Shown: one piece after another, positions 25,816-35,011 of the stretch
How the letters are laid out: each line of letters starts with the position of its first letter
Numbering within the stretch: position 1 is the stretch's first letter
NCBI RefSeq assembly: GCF_002277895.1
Contig: NZ_CP022999.1
Coordinates: forward strand, 1,302,001-1,366,000
DNA length: 64,000 bases
Reading direction: 5' to 3'
Source: Rhizobium sp. 11515TR
GTDB taxonomy: Bacteria; Pseudomonadota; Alphaproteobacteria; Rhizobiales; Rhizobiaceae
Translations under genes and position numbers: made by a program
The notes under the pieces: model-generated
Told to the model about the DNA's origin: nothing
The model's input: the letters and a program-made list of their open reading frames with translations, nothing else
Database searches by the model: none

Positions 25816-27069
25816 CTATTCGGCCGTGCCTGATTTGCGCGAAGGTCCCATCAAGGCGTCGACCACGGCTTGATGATGGATATTCCCGTCATAGCGGCTG
25901 TCGGTTGCAAGCTGCATCAATCCGGCAAAGGCGCTCTTGGCGGAAGGTTTCTTGCCCTCGCCGCGGAGATAGGCAATCAGGCGGCGATAGTTTGCATTCG
26001 TCTTGATCTCCAGCGGATTGCCGGCGCCCATCTTCTTCAATGGCCACCACGACCAGCCGATGCCGTTTTTCTCCTGCAGCGCCACGGCGTGGGCATACCA
26101 ATCATTATTGTTTTCGCCGGATTCACCGTTCCATAGCGGCATGTCATATTGTTCGCGCAGCTTCAGAAAGGGTTCGATCGATTCCTGCGTCGTCGGTGTC
26201 CAGTATTTGTGAAAGCTGAGCGCCGTGTTGCGGTCATCGATCGGCAGGACGCCGGCATAATTGTTGCCCCAGCAATTGCCCTCGATAATAAGCATGTGGT
26301 GGGTATCGATCGCGCGGATGGCGCGGATGGTGCGCTGATAGATGTCGCGCAGCGGCCGGTTTTCGGTCTCGCGGCAGCCGCCTTTGTCTTTCTTGTCCTG
26401 AAAGCCCCAATTCGGTTCGTTGAGGAGGTCATAACCCGCGATCGTCGGTTCGTCCTTGTAGCGACGGGCGATCTCGCTCCAGAGCGCGATCATCATTGCC
26501 TGGTTCTCATCGCTGTGCCAGAGCGACGGCTTGTTCGGATTGCGATCGGAAATGGCGATGTCGTGACCCTGACCGCCAGGTGCCGCATGCAGGTCGAGGA
26601 TCAAGTACATGTCATGGGCTTTCAGCCAGCGGATCAAAAGGTCGATCCGGCGAAAGCCCTCTTCGTTCCAGACAATGTTCTTGCCGTGCCTGTCCTTGAT
26701 GAACAGGTTCCAGTGCATCGGCAGGCGCACGCTGTTGAAACCCCATTTGGCCATCGCGTCGATATCGGCTTTCGTTACCGCATTCTCGCGCCAGGATCGA
26801 TAGAATTGCTCGGTCCTTTTCTCGCCGATGACTTCGGAAATGCGGCGGCGAATGATGTGCTGCGCCTTGAGATTGGCAAGGCCCATCATGTAGCCTTCCT
26901 GCACCATCCAGCCGCCGAGCCCGAGACCGCGCAGGATGAGGGGATTGCCCTTGCCGTCGACGATCTGCCGATGATCGGCACGAACGAATCCCTCCGCATA
27001 TGCCGGCGGTGCAAATGACCCCAGGCAGATAATGGACAGGCTGGCGAACAGCAGCAGAAAATGCCTCAT
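25816..27069 (-). CDS. Secreted glycoside hydrolase family 5 (cellulase/exo-glucanase-like)
   Basis: This 417-residue protein has a clear signal peptide (hydrophobic core to PPAYA near residue 25). The GH5 barrel carries the acid/base glutamate in YDLLNEPNWG and the nucleophile glutamate in LWNGESGEN. RLPMHWNLF and ILDLHAAPGGQG are further family motifs. It probably hydrolyses beta-1,4- or beta-1,3-glucan outside the cytoplasm, fitting a soil or plant-associated bacterium. The start at 27069 was chosen because the signal peptide begins there; the frame stays open far upstream but without a convincing protein. Confidence 0.87.
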   Translation of the reverse strand: MRHFLLLFASLSIICLGSFAPPAYAEGFVRADHRQIVDGKGNPLILRGLGLGGWMVQEGYMMGLANLKAQHIIRRRISEVIGEKRTEQFYRSWRENAVTKADIDAMAKWGFNSVRLPMHWNLFIKDRHGKNIVWNEEGFRRIDLLIRWLKAHDMYLILDLHAAPGGQGHDIAISDRNPNKPSLWHSDENQAMMIALWSEIARRYKDEPTIAGYDLLNEPNWGFQDKKDKGGCRETENRPLRDIYQRTIRAIRAIDTHHMLIIEGNCWGNNYAGVLPIDDRNTALSFHKYWTPTTQESIEPFLKLREQYDMPLWNGESGENNNDWYAHAVALQEKNGIGWSWWPLKKMGAGNPLEIKTNANYRRLIAYLRGEGKKPSAKSAFAGLMQLATDSRYDGNIHHQAVVDALMGPSRKSGTAE

Positions 27070-27145
27070 GAATCCCAACTCGCGTGAAACTTTGGCGCCA
27101 TGTGGGCAAGGTAGCGCGCAGAGGGCCAAAATCTCGTGACAACAT

Positions 27146-27628
27146 CTACGCCGGGCGCTCCAATGGCGCGCCGAAGATGATCTCCTGATACGCAGCAAGC
27201 AGAGCAGGCTCCTCGATGGAGCCGTGATGGTGAAGCTGACGCCAGACACCGCCGATCCGGGTGAACCAGCGCGTCGTGCGGATGCGAAGCTCGATACTCC
27301 TGTCGGCCGTGACGCAGCTTCCCCTCTCACGCCCGACGAACAGGTGCCAGTCGTCGCCGCCCTGATTGGTAAAATCGTGGAATGCGACCTGGACCTTCGC
27401 CTTTCCGCCAAACAGCTTCGCATAGCCATCACGTATCGACGGCCATCCGCGCCGAATGCCTCCGATCGGATTGTCCATGCTCGGCCTGTCGCCATCGGCC
27501 CAGTTGGCAGCGAGTGCTTCCAGGTCGCCGGCATTGAAGGCGCGATAGAAGCCGATAAGGGCATCGAGTGCGCCGCCTTCGCCGAACATGTTTTCGCTGC
27601 CGGTAATCTCAGTCAAAAGTTCTGCCAT
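27146..27628 (-). CDS. NTF2-like/SnoaL family protein
   Basis: This 160-residue protein has the cone-shaped NTF2-like fold pattern: IGFYRAFNAGDLEALAANWADG at the start, NPIGGIRRGWPSIRDGYAKLFGG, and WFTRIGGVWRQLHHHGSIEEP at the end. Members are small-molecule-binding enzymes or accessory proteins. The ATG at 27628 has GGAG eight bases upstream. It lies 17 bases after the stop of the MFS transporter gene and is likely co-transcribed with it. Specific role unknown. Confidence 0.8.
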   Translation of the reverse strand: MAELLTEITGSENMFGEGGALDALIGFYRAFNAGDLEALAANWADGDRPSMDNPIGGIRRGWPSIRDGYAKLFGGKAKVQVAFHDFTNQGGDDWHLFVGRERGSCVTADRSIELRIRTTRWFTRIGGVWRQLHHHGSIEEPALLAAYQEIIFGAPLERPA

Positions 27629-27645
27629 GTCCAATTCTCCTGCTG

Positions 27646-28884
27646 TTATGAATCATGATCCTGGGCGTGTTTCTGCGGAGTGCGGATAAACACCGCGACA
27701 GAGAGGTCGATCGCCAAAGCGAGAACCATTGCACCGGCTCCGACTAAGAAGAGCACGCCGTAGTTTCCGCCGGTTCGGACGAAGACGAAGGAAAGTCCGT
27801 AGGCGGCTGCCGCCTGAAACAGCGCAAAGAATACGGTTGCCAGGCTCCAGGCGACTTTCTGTTGCGCCGGATGGTGCGGAAGCAGTTCTGCGATCCTGCC
27901 GAGCATCAGGGGCACCGTGCCGGTTACGAAGGCGCCGACGATCAGGCTCGAAGCGATGAGCCAAGCCTGCCCGAGGCCAAAGGTGGGAATGGCGACTGCG
28001 GCAGCCTCAAGAAGGAAGGCGAACCGCAGCGCTGCGGCAAAACCGGTGCGATCCGCGAGATGACCGGCAAGAATGGGACCAATGGTGGCGCCAAGGCCAA
28101 ACAGCACCCAATATTCCGCACCGGCCTGCAGGCCCTCTCCCAATCCGCGGGCAACGAAATCCACGAGGAAGATCATATGCGGAACCCAGCCGGCGGCATT
28201 CAGCGCATATTCTATGTAGAGCGCACGCAGCGTCCAGCGTTCCGGGACATGCATGGCATGATGGCTTGCGGCGGTGTGGCCGGCGACATCGTGCGGCCAT
28301 CCGGCCCAGGCGATGATCGTCAAAAGCAGCGACAGGGCGCCGAGGCCGAGCCAGGTTTCGCGCAAGCCCTGTTGCAGCAGCAAGGGCACCAGCGTACCTG
28401 ATAGGGCAACACCGGCGCCAATGCCCATGAAGATCACGCCGCTGGCAAGCCCTCGGCGAGACGGTGTGATCAGCGGCAGGACGGTCGGCGCCGCCAGAAC
28501 CATCAAGCTGCCACCGGCAAGGCCGGCCGCAAAACGCCACGCAAAGAACCATGGAAAGTTGACAGGAAAGGCGCAGGCAAAGAAGGCTGCCGTTGCGGCA
28601 AGCATCATGATCCTCAGCGTCAAAACGGTGGAAGTACGTGCGGCGATCATCCGCCCGAGCAATGCACCGACCAGATAGCCGGAGAGATTTGCGGCACCGA
28701 GATAGGCAGCCGCCGAGGCTTCGAACCAATTGTTATCGATGATGGCGGGCAGGAGTGGCGTATAGGCGAAACGGGCAAGGCCGATACCGATGAGGCAAGC
28801 GCAGAATGCCGACAGGATGGCACGCCATGCCATATGGGCATCATGATGGTTCCGGTCGGTTTCGTGCGTGGCGGCTTCGGTCAT
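27646..28884 (-). CDS. YbfB/YjiJ family MFS transporter
   Basis: This 412-residue polytopic membrane protein carries the family opening GIGLARFAYTPLLPAIIDNNWF near residue 37 and AAYLGAANLSGYLVGALLGR near residue 58. The family is of unknown cargo, with aromatic or sugar exporters among the proposals. It is divergent from a LysR regulator, whose intergenic region holds two short inverted repeats; it is probably under that regulator's control. It is followed by an NTF2-like protein in the same operon. Confidence 0.86.
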   Translation of the reverse strand: MTEAATHETDRNHHDAHMAWRAILSAFCACLIGIGLARFAYTPLLPAIIDNNWFEASAAAYLGAANLSGYLVGALLGRMIAARTSTVLTLRIMMLAATAAFFACAFPVNFPWFFAWRFAAGLAGGSLMVLAAPTVLPLITPSRRGLASGVIFMGIGAGVALSGTLVPLLLQQGLRETWLGLGALSLLLTIIAWAGWPHDVAGHTAASHHAMHVPERWTLRALYIEYALNAAGWVPHMIFLVDFVARGLGEGLQAGAEYWVLFGLGATIGPILAGHLADRTGFAAALRFAFLLEAAAVAIPTFGLGQAWLIASSLIVGAFVTGTVPLMLGRIAELLPHHPAQQKVAWSLATVFFALFQAAAAYGLSFVFVRTGGNYGVLFLVGAGAMVLALAIDLSVAVFIRTPQKHAQDHDS

Positions 28885-28890
28885 GGGAAC

Positions 28891-28916
28891 TCTCTCAACT
28901 ATCTGTGCTTGAGAGA
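28891..28916. promoter_or_regulatory. Inverted repeat between MFS and LysR genes
   Basis: TCTCTCAA and TTGAGAGA form eight-base perfect arms with a ten-base spacer, just upstream of the MFS start. The repeat is a candidate LysR regulator or promoter-proximal binding site in this divergent region. Confidence 0.45.
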
Positions 28917-28962
28917 ATACGCCGCGCGTTATATCATAAAAAATGAATTATTATGAGAGCAG

Positions 28963-28981
28963 TTATCTCTATTGGAGATAA
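28963..28981 (+). promoter_or_regulatory. Hairpin that includes the lysR ribosome binding site
   Basis: TTATCTC-TATTG-GAGATAA is a perfect seven-base inverted repeat. Its right arm contains the GGAGA Shine-Dalgarno sequence of the LysR gene, whose ATG begins at 28986. In mRNA it could mask the ribosome site. Its symmetry could also make it a DNA operator for autoregulation. Confidence 0.4.
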
Positions 28982-28985
28982 GAAG

Positions 28986-29858
28986 ATGGATGTATCGGAT
29001 CTCAAAGTTTTCGAGGCGGTATCGCGGCACGGCAGCATGAACCGGGCGGCGCAGGAACTGCACACCGTTCAATCGAATGTAACGGCGCGGATCCGGGCAC
29101 TGGAAGAAGAGCTGGGTGTGAGCCTGTTCCAGCGGCATGCAAGGGGCGTGTCGACCACAGCGGCGGGACAACGAATTCTGCCATTTGTCGGCCGCATCAC
29201 CAAACTTCTGGCCGATGCCCGTACTGCCGCCAAGGATGATGGCGAGCCGGGCGGAACGCTTTCCCTCGGCAGCCTGGAAACGACGACAGCGCTGCGATTG
29301 TCGCCTCTTCTAGGCCAATTTGCCAAGACCTATCCACAGGTGCGTCTTGTGGTGACAACAGGCACGACCCGCCGATTGATCGACGATGTCGTTTCTTGCC
29401 GGGTCGAGGGCGCCTTCGTGGCGGGTCCCGTCAGCCATCCCGATCTCGATCACAAGGTGATCTTTCAAGAGGAGCTTGTTCTCGTTACAACGCCTGCCAT
29501 TGGCGGAATGGAAGATCTGGCCGGCATTGCCGATCTGAAGACCATCGTCTTCCAGATCGGATGTTCTTACCGTCAGCGGCTGGAGTCGCTTCTTGCCGAT
29601 ATGGGTATCGTCACCTCGAAGCCGCTGGAATTCGGCTCTCTGGATACGATCGTCAGCTGCGTCTCGGCCGGCGTCGGTATCACTCTTCTGCCGAGAGGCG
29701 TCGTCGCTGCCGCCGCCCAAGAGGGCAGGGTTGCAATCCACGAGCTCCCGCCGGAGCGGTCGATGGTGGATACGCTCTTCGTACGCCGATCGGACGCCTA
29801 TACGACGAGCGCCATGACCGCGCTTCTCGATATGCTCCGTTCGACGCGTACGGCCTAG
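28986..29858 (+). CDS. LysR family transcriptional regulator
   Basis: This 290-residue LysR-type regulator has an N-terminal winged helix (LKVFEAVSRHGSMNRAAQELHTVQSNVTARIRALEEELG) and a periplasmic-binding-like effector domain beginning near GGTLSLGSLETTTALRL. The ATG at 28986 follows GGAGA at 28974-28978. It is divergent from the YbfB-type MFS exporter, which it probably regulates. Its TAG stop shares the palindromic CTAG with the stop of the convergent M14 peptidase gene, so there is no intergenic space there. Confidence 0.89.
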   Translation: MDVSDLKVFEAVSRHGSMNRAAQELHTVQSNVTARIRALEEELGVSLFQRHARGVSTTAAGQRILPFVGRITKLLADARTAAKDDGEPGGTLSLGSLETTTALRLSPLLGQFAKTYPQVRLVVTTGTTRRLIDDVVSCRVEGAFVAGPVSHPDLDHKVIFQEELVLVTTPAIGGMEDLAGIADLKTIVFQIGCSYRQRLESLLADMGIVTSKPLEFGSLDTIVSCVSAGVGITLLPRGVVAAAAQEGRVAIHELPPERSMVDTLFVRRSDAYTTSAMTALLDMLRSTRTA

Positions 29859-31585
29859 CTCGAAGCCATGATTTCCTGCCAGGCGCCATAGGCGGAAAGC
29901 ACTGTTTCCATCTGCGCGGTATGGCCGGCGATAAATGCGTCGCCGTAAATGGTCTCATCCGGATATTCGGTGATCAAGGTGATGGGCACCGTATGGCGGT
30001 CGTCGATATTGGCGAGACAGGGGAAGCCATTGACGATGCGGAAGCCTGTTTCGCCAGCATGGGTTTCGTAGAGCGCGATCTGGCGGTCGTTATAATCCAG
30101 CAGACCGGGGATGGTGCCGAGGTGCCTGGTCACCTTATCGAGAAGTTGCTCGGCCTGAGCCGCCCAGCCGGAATGATAGCGGGCAATCAGAAAAAAGCCC
30201 TTCGGCAGCGTCCACATGGCGAAATTGCGCGGGACATAACCGGAGAGTGGGCGTGTCCACTCATGCGCGGGATAGCCATGCAGGTTGATGTGCAGCCGTG
30301 CGCCGGTCAGCTTTTCCGCCTGGAAGCGGATTTTCTTTTCAAAGAGATGGGAGCCGGCAGTCTCTTCGGTCCGATATTCGAGATCGTCGCCGAGCGCGGT
30401 GTAGCGGGCGGCATGATACATGTGCCGCGGGCTGTCGGTGCGCAGGCGCTGATGAAGGGCGTAACCGTCGGGATTTTCGAGCGGCGAGATAGTGAAATGC
30501 GCGCCTTCGATCTTGGCAAGCCGACGGGCCGCACGCAAGGCACCCGCACCCCCGGTCGTCTCGTTGGCGTGCTGTCCACCGCTGATCATCACGGCCGCGT
30601 TGCTGCCCTTGACGTAGCGCGCTCGAACTGTGCGGCCAGAGCGGGTAGCAGCTTCAAAGGGTTCGCCGCCAAGCTTGTCAAGCTCGGCCTCGATCTGCTG
30701 TACGGCCAGAGGTTCGGTTGCCGTCTCGATCTGCTGTTCCGGGCCATCCCAGTAGCGAGTGGATAGCAGCTGCGTTTCGACTTTGACAGAGATTTGGCCA
30801 GAGGACTGCAGGATCTGCGGAACGATCTGCCCCGGCTTCAAACCGCGGTCGCCGAGCGGGCGGCTGGATTTCTTCTGGAAGAATTCGAGCAGCGAGAAAT
30901 AGAAGTCCTCATGCAGCGCCTCGCGAAGGCTCATGACTTCGTCGCCGACGGGCAAGGCCTCGTCCAGCGCCGGCAGGGCAACGCGAATGTTCAATTCTTC
31001 GAAATAGGGCTCGCTTGTGCCCCAGTCGAAGTGTGTGACCGCGGCAATGGTCTCCTCGAAGAGTTGTTCATAGTCGGTGGCGAGCCGGTCGCCCGTCGCA
31101 TTGCCATCCCGCAAGAGCCAGCCGGTCGGGGAAACGCTCGTTTCGCCGGCGGCATCGATATGGACGCGATTGGGCGCCAGCACCTTCAATTGGCGCTCTT
31201 CGCCGGCATTGCCTTTCAGCAGAACGCCATAATGAAAGTCACTGTCAGCTCTTGCAATAAAGGTGATCTCGCGATTTCCCACCATTGCCGCGAGCGGATA
31301 GGCTTCCAGACGGAAGCGGTTTTCCGGTGCGTTGGGATGAACCGGATAGCGGATCTCGATCGTATCCACATCATGCAGGTCGATGTCCTCGATGAAGGCA
31401 TTGACCAGCGGCTTATAGGCGCTGCGAATGCGAGCGCTTATGCCTTTTTCCGCGAGCGCACGTTCAGCCTGCTGGCGGCTTTCCCTGTCATCGAAAGTCC
31501 ACGCCTCGAAGTTCTGGCCAGGCTTGCCATCGGCGACAAGGCGCGACAGCGTGCGCTCAAAACGTCTCTCGAAAATCACGGTCAT
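29855..31585 (-). CDS. M14 family zinc carboxypeptidase-like protein
   Basis: This protein of about 576 residues has an M14 metallopeptidase domain in its C-terminal half. SGGQHANETTG supplies the HxxE zinc ligands, HINLHGYPAHEW the later His, and LITEYP a candidate catalytic Glu. The N-terminal 300 residues are poorly conserved and may bind the substrate. No signal peptide is seen, so it is probably cytoplasmic. The start at 31585 lies five bases after the permease stop, placing it last in the dipeptide-type ABC operon, where it would hydrolyse the imported peptide or amide. Confidence 0.83.
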   Translation of the reverse strand: MTVIFERRFERTLSRLVADGKPGQNFEAWTFDDRESRQQAERALAEKGISARIRSAYKPLVNAFIEDIDLHDVDTIEIRYPVHPNAPENRFRLEAYPLAAMVGNREITFIARADSDFHYGVLLKGNAGEERQLKVLAPNRVHIDAAGETSVSPTGWLLRDGNATGDRLATDYEQLFEETIAAVTHFDWGTSEPYFEELNIRVALPALDEALPVGDEVMSLREALHEDFYFSLLEFFQKKSSRPLGDRGLKPGQIVPQILQSSGQISVKVETQLLSTRYWDGPEQQIETATEPLAVQQIEAELDKLGGEPFEAATRSGRTVRARYVKGSNAAVMISGGQHANETTGGAGALRAARRLAKIEGAHFTISPLENPDGYALHQRLRTDSPRHMYHAARYTALGDDLEYRTEETAGSHLFEKKIRFQAEKLTGARLHINLHGYPAHEWTRPLSGYVPRNFAMWTLPKGFFLIARYHSGWAAQAEQLLDKVTRHLGTIPGLLDYNDRQIALYETHAGETGFRIVNGFPCLANIDDRHTVPITLITEYPDETIYGDAFIAGHTAQMETVLSAYGAWQEIMASS

Positions 31586-31590
31586 GATGT

Positions 31591-32439
31591 CTACCTTGTC
31601 GTTCTGCCGGTCGGGTCGAGGCTGTCGCGCAGCCAATCGCCGAGGAGATTGAGACCGAGCACGGTCAAAAGGATTGCGACGCCCGGGAAAAGGCTCACCC
31701 ACCACGCCGTCTGCAGATAGGTGCGGCCATCGGCCAGCATGCCGCCCCAGCTCGGAATTGTCGGGTCGACACCCAGTCCGAGGAAGGTCAGGCTGCTTTC
31801 CAGGAGAATGTTGGTGGCGATGTTCAGCGTCATCAATACGATCACTGGACCGATGAGGTTTGGCAGCAGATGCTGGAAGATGATGCGCCAGTCTTTGACG
31901 CCGATCGCGCGCGCCGAGAGGATGAACTCGCGCTCACGCAGGCTCAGCACCGAACCGCGCACCAGGCGCGCATATTGCACCCATTGCGATGCGATCAGCA
32001 GAATGATGGTGTTGGTGAGGCTGCCGCCGACAATGGCGATGAAGGTGATCGCCAGAAGAATGAAGGGCATGGCAAGCTGGACGTCGGCAAAGCGCATCAG
32101 CAGCATATCCCAGATGCCGCGATAGTAGCCTGCGGCAAGCCCTACCAGCACGCCGACCACCACGCCGCCAATCACGGAGGTGAGGCCGACGGTCAGCGAT
32201 ATCTTGCCACCTGCGACGACGCGGGCCAGCACATCGCGGCCGAGCGGATCGGTGCCGAAGGGATGGGCGAGGCTGGAGAAGGGCCTTGCAAGCCTCGCCA
32301 TCAGATCGATCTTTTCCGCGCCGCCTGGAAAAAGAATGTCGGAGAGCAGCACAGCAAGGCAAATGACAGCGGTGAGCAATGCGCCGAAGATAAATTCGAA
32401 ATTGAGGAAGCGCGAGCGGCGTGAGATCGTGGCGGTCAT
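31591..32439 (-). CDS. ABC transporter permease (DppC/GsiD type)
   Basis: This 282-residue inner-membrane permease shows the DppC signature HPFGTDPLGRDVLARVVAGGKISL near residue 62. The cytoplasmic coupling loop EREFILSARAIGVKDWRIIFQHLLPN is near 176, and SSLTFLGLGVDPTIPSWG near 220. It pairs with the upstream DppB-type permease and the fused ATPase to import a peptide-like solute. The start at 32439 lies five bases after the preceding gene's stop, so the two are coupled. Confidence 0.92.
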   Translation of the reverse strand: MTATISRRSRFLNFEFIFGALLTAVICLAVLLSDILFPGGAEKIDLMARLARPFSSLAHPFGTDPLGRDVLARVVAGGKISLTVGLTSVIGGVVVGVLVGLAAGYYRGIWDMLLMRFADVQLAMPFILLAITFIAIVGGSLTNTIILLIASQWVQYARLVRGSVLSLREREFILSARAIGVKDWRIIFQHLLPNLIGPVIVLMTLNIATNILLESSLTFLGLGVDPTIPSWGGMLADGRTYLQTAWWVSLFPGVAILLTVLGLNLLGDWLRDSLDPTGRTTR

Positions 32440-32444
32440 CAGCG

Positions 32445-33368
32445 TTACTCCGTGCGGATACGGGGATCGACAAGGCCGTAGGCGATGTCGACGAGAAGGT
32501 TGACGCCGACGATGAACAGCGCCAGCACGGTGATCACGCCCTGCAAAACCGGGTAGTCGCGGGCGCCCACGGCATCGAATGCCAGCGTGCCGAGGCCGGG
32601 CCAGTTGAAGACGCGCTCGATGACGACGATGCCGCCGAGCAGCCCGCCGAACTGGATACCGAAATAGGTGATGAGCGGTATCGCGCAATTGCGCAGTGCG
32701 TGCTTGTAGAGCACCTTGATTTCGCTGAGGCCCTTGGCGCGCGCGACCATGATATATTGCGATTGCAGTGTTTCCAGCATGGCGGTGCGCACCAGGCGCA
32801 CATTCGTCGCCGTCAGGATGACGCCCATGGTCACCGCCGGCATGACGTAGCTCGAAATTCCCACCATGCCGCTCGGCGGCAGCCAGCCGAGCGTGATGGA
32901 AAACAGGAGCACCATCATCAGCGCCAGCCAGAAATTCGGGAAGGAGAGGCCGAGCAGCGAGAGAACGCGGATGATCTGATCCGCCGCTTTGCCGCGTGCC
33001 GTCGCCGCCTTGATGCCGAGCGGGATGGAGATCGCGATCGATACAACCATGGAGATGAAGGCGAGCAGCAGCGTCGCGGGCAAGGCAGTGGCGATCAGCT
33101 GCGAGACCGGCGTGCTGCCTGTGAAGCTGCGACCGAAATTAAGCGTCAGCAGTCCTTTCAGGAAGTTAAAATACTGCACGAGGAAAGGTTGATCCGTGCC
33201 AAGGGCTGTGCGGATACAGGCCAGGTCGTCTTCGGTCATGCTGCCGCCGCCCTGAAACATCATCACGGCAGGGTCGCCGGTGAGACGGATGGCGAATGAG
33301 ACGAGAAGGGTGATGGCAATCACGACGAAAATCGCCTGCAGCAATCGCTTGATGAGAAAACCGGCCAC
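32445..33368 (-). CDS. ABC transporter permease (DppB/GsiC type)
   Basis: This 307-residue permease begins with the typical MAGFLIKRLLQAIFVVIAITLL membrane segment. It has the DppB motifs LTLNFGRSFTG near residue 74 and the coupling loop SQYIMVARAKGLSEIKVLYKHALRN near 201, ending with VDIAYGLVDPRIR. It forms the transmembrane channel with the DppC-type partner. It sits 63 bases downstream of the substrate-binding protein gene. Confidence 0.92.
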   Translation of the reverse strand: MAGFLIKRLLQAIFVVIAITLLVSFAIRLTGDPAVMMFQGGGSMTEDDLACIRTALGTDQPFLVQYFNFLKGLLTLNFGRSFTGSTPVSQLIATALPATLLLAFISMVVSIAISIPLGIKAATARGKAADQIIRVLSLLGLSFPNFWLALMMVLLFSITLGWLPPSGMVGISSYVMPAVTMGVILTATNVRLVRTAMLETLQSQYIMVARAKGLSEIKVLYKHALRNCAIPLITYFGIQFGGLLGGIVVIERVFNWPGLGTLAFDAVGARDYPVLQGVITVLALFIVGVNLLVDIAYGLVDPRIRTE

Positions 33369-33431
33369 GTTCTTACCCCGAGAGCTTTCTAGTGACGCCG
33401 CCGACCGAGCCGGCGGCGTCTTGCTTGATGA

Positions 33432-34967
33432 CTAGTCGACGGTGACTTCGTTCAGCTTGATGCGGGTATCAGGAGCGGGGGCGAAGCCTTTGACACGCTT
33501 GCTGACACCGTAGATCGCGTTGCTGTTGTAGAGCGGCAGTTCGAGCGCCTTGTCGGCGACGTATTTGCCGATGTCCTTCAGCACCTTTTCGCGCTCGGCG
33601 CGATCGGTGAGTGGGCGCTGCGATTCCAACAGCTTGTCCAGAGCGGCATCCTTTTCATAAGGGTTCCACTTTTCGCCGGAGTGATACATCGAATAGGCGG
33701 TGTTGTCGTAGTCGAACGTCCAGCCGCCCCATTTCTGCTGGAACATCGCGCCGGTCTTACCCTGCGGAATGATGTCGTTCAGCAGGACGTTGGTTTCATA
33801 TGGCTTGATGGTGGCAGTGAGGCCGACCATCTGCAGATAGCTTGCCACGACCTGCGCCACCTCGTTCATGGTCGCGTCGTTGCCCCGAATGTCGATCTGC
33901 AATGCTGCGCCTGGCTTCACGCCGGCTTCGGCGAGCAGCTTCTTGGCGCCTGCCGGATCATAGGGAAGCGGCTTCAGATCGGCATCGTAACCGAAGGAAA
34001 GCGAATTCTGGAAGCTGACGATCTCGGTGCCCTGGCCCGCAAGGATCGACTTGACAATCGTGTCGCGATCGACGGCCATGATGATCGCTTTGCGCACGCG
34101 CGGATCGGCGGTAATGCCGTCGCGGGTGTTGAAGCGCAGCGAGTCCACGGTCGGGCCGGGAACGCTGGCGATTTCAAGCTTGGAATCGCCCTGGATGACC
34201 GGCAGCATACCAATCGGGATGGTCGGCGGGATGACGATATCGACGCGGCCGGCCTGAAGCTCGGCAACGGCCGTCGCCGGCTCGCTGATGAAGCGATATT
34301 CAAGCTCGGAGAGTTTCGGTGCGCCGCCCCAATAATCCGGGTTGGCGTCGAGCTTGATGTTCACCTTCGGCGTATAGGAGACGAATTTGAAGGCGCCGGT
34401 GCCGACCGGGTTGAGGTTGAAGTAATCCTCGCCCTTTTCCTTGATGTATTTCGGCGGAACGATCATCGCGCCATAGCCGGCAAGCTTCGTCAGCAGCACA
34501 GGGTCAGGCGTCTTCAGCTTCATGTCTACCGTGTAGTCGTCGATGATATCGATGCTTTCGATCGCGGTGTAGTTCGAGCGCTGCGGTCCCTTGGCGCCTT
34601 GTTCTCCGAGCAGGCGATCGAAGGTGAATTTCACCGCTTCGGCATTGAAGGGCTCGCCGTCATGGAACTTCACGTTATGACGCAGTTTGAAGCGGATGCG
34701 CTTGCCCTGGTCCAGTTCTTCCCAGGATTCGGCGAGGCCCGGTACCAGCTTGAGATCGGGGCCACGATAGGTGAGGCCATCGAAGATATTGGTCGAAACG
34801 GCAGCCCATGCCACCAGGAAGGTGTCGATCGGGTCCCAGCTGCCCGGATCTTGCGACGACGACACGGTGAGCTTGCCGGCCGCGAAAGCGGGAGCGGCGG
34901 TGATGGCAACGCTCGACATGACGAGTGCGATCAGAGCAGTCTTCAATCCCCATTTCATTCTTTTCAT
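33432..34967 (-). CDS. Peptide-type ABC transporter substrate-binding protein
   Basis: This 511-residue SBP_bac_5 protein has a signal peptide (cleavage near AAPAFA-AG, residue 29). Its conserved parts include FDGLTYRGPDLKLVPGLAESW, FKLRHNVKFHDGEPFNAEAVKFTFDR and LNPVGTGAFKFVSYTP. It captures the solute in the periplasm for the adjacent permeases. AGAGGA lies upstream of the ATG at 34967. The protein differs clearly from the binding protein at 2906, so the two systems carry different substrates. Confidence 0.92.
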   Translation of the reverse strand: MKRMKWGLKTALIALVMSSVAITAAPAFAAGKLTVSSSQDPGSWDPIDTFLVAWAAVSTNIFDGLTYRGPDLKLVPGLAESWEELDQGKRIRFKLRHNVKFHDGEPFNAEAVKFTFDRLLGEQGAKGPQRSNYTAIESIDIIDDYTVDMKLKTPDPVLLTKLAGYGAMIVPPKYIKEKGEDYFNLNPVGTGAFKFVSYTPKVNIKLDANPDYWGGAPKLSELEYRFISEPATAVAELQAGRVDIVIPPTIPIGMLPVIQGDSKLEIASVPGPTVDSLRFNTRDGITADPRVRKAIIMAVDRDTIVKSILAGQGTEIVSFQNSLSFGYDADLKPLPYDPAGAKKLLAEAGVKPGAALQIDIRGNDATMNEVAQVVASYLQMVGLTATIKPYETNVLLNDIIPQGKTGAMFQQKWGGWTFDYDNTAYSMYHSGEKWNPYEKDAALDKLLESQRPLTDRAEREKVLKDIGKYVADKALELPLYNSNAIYGVSKRVKGFAPAPDTRIKLNEVTVD

Positions 34968-35011
34968 TGAACCTGTTTCCTCTTCAGATCGATGCGATGG
35001 TTGGTGGTCGT

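Noticed and set aside
25816..27564. A longer 582-residue form of the GH5 glycosidase
   Set aside because: The upstream extension overlaps the NTF2-like gene on the same strand and lacks protein-like character; a clear signal peptide starts at 27069.
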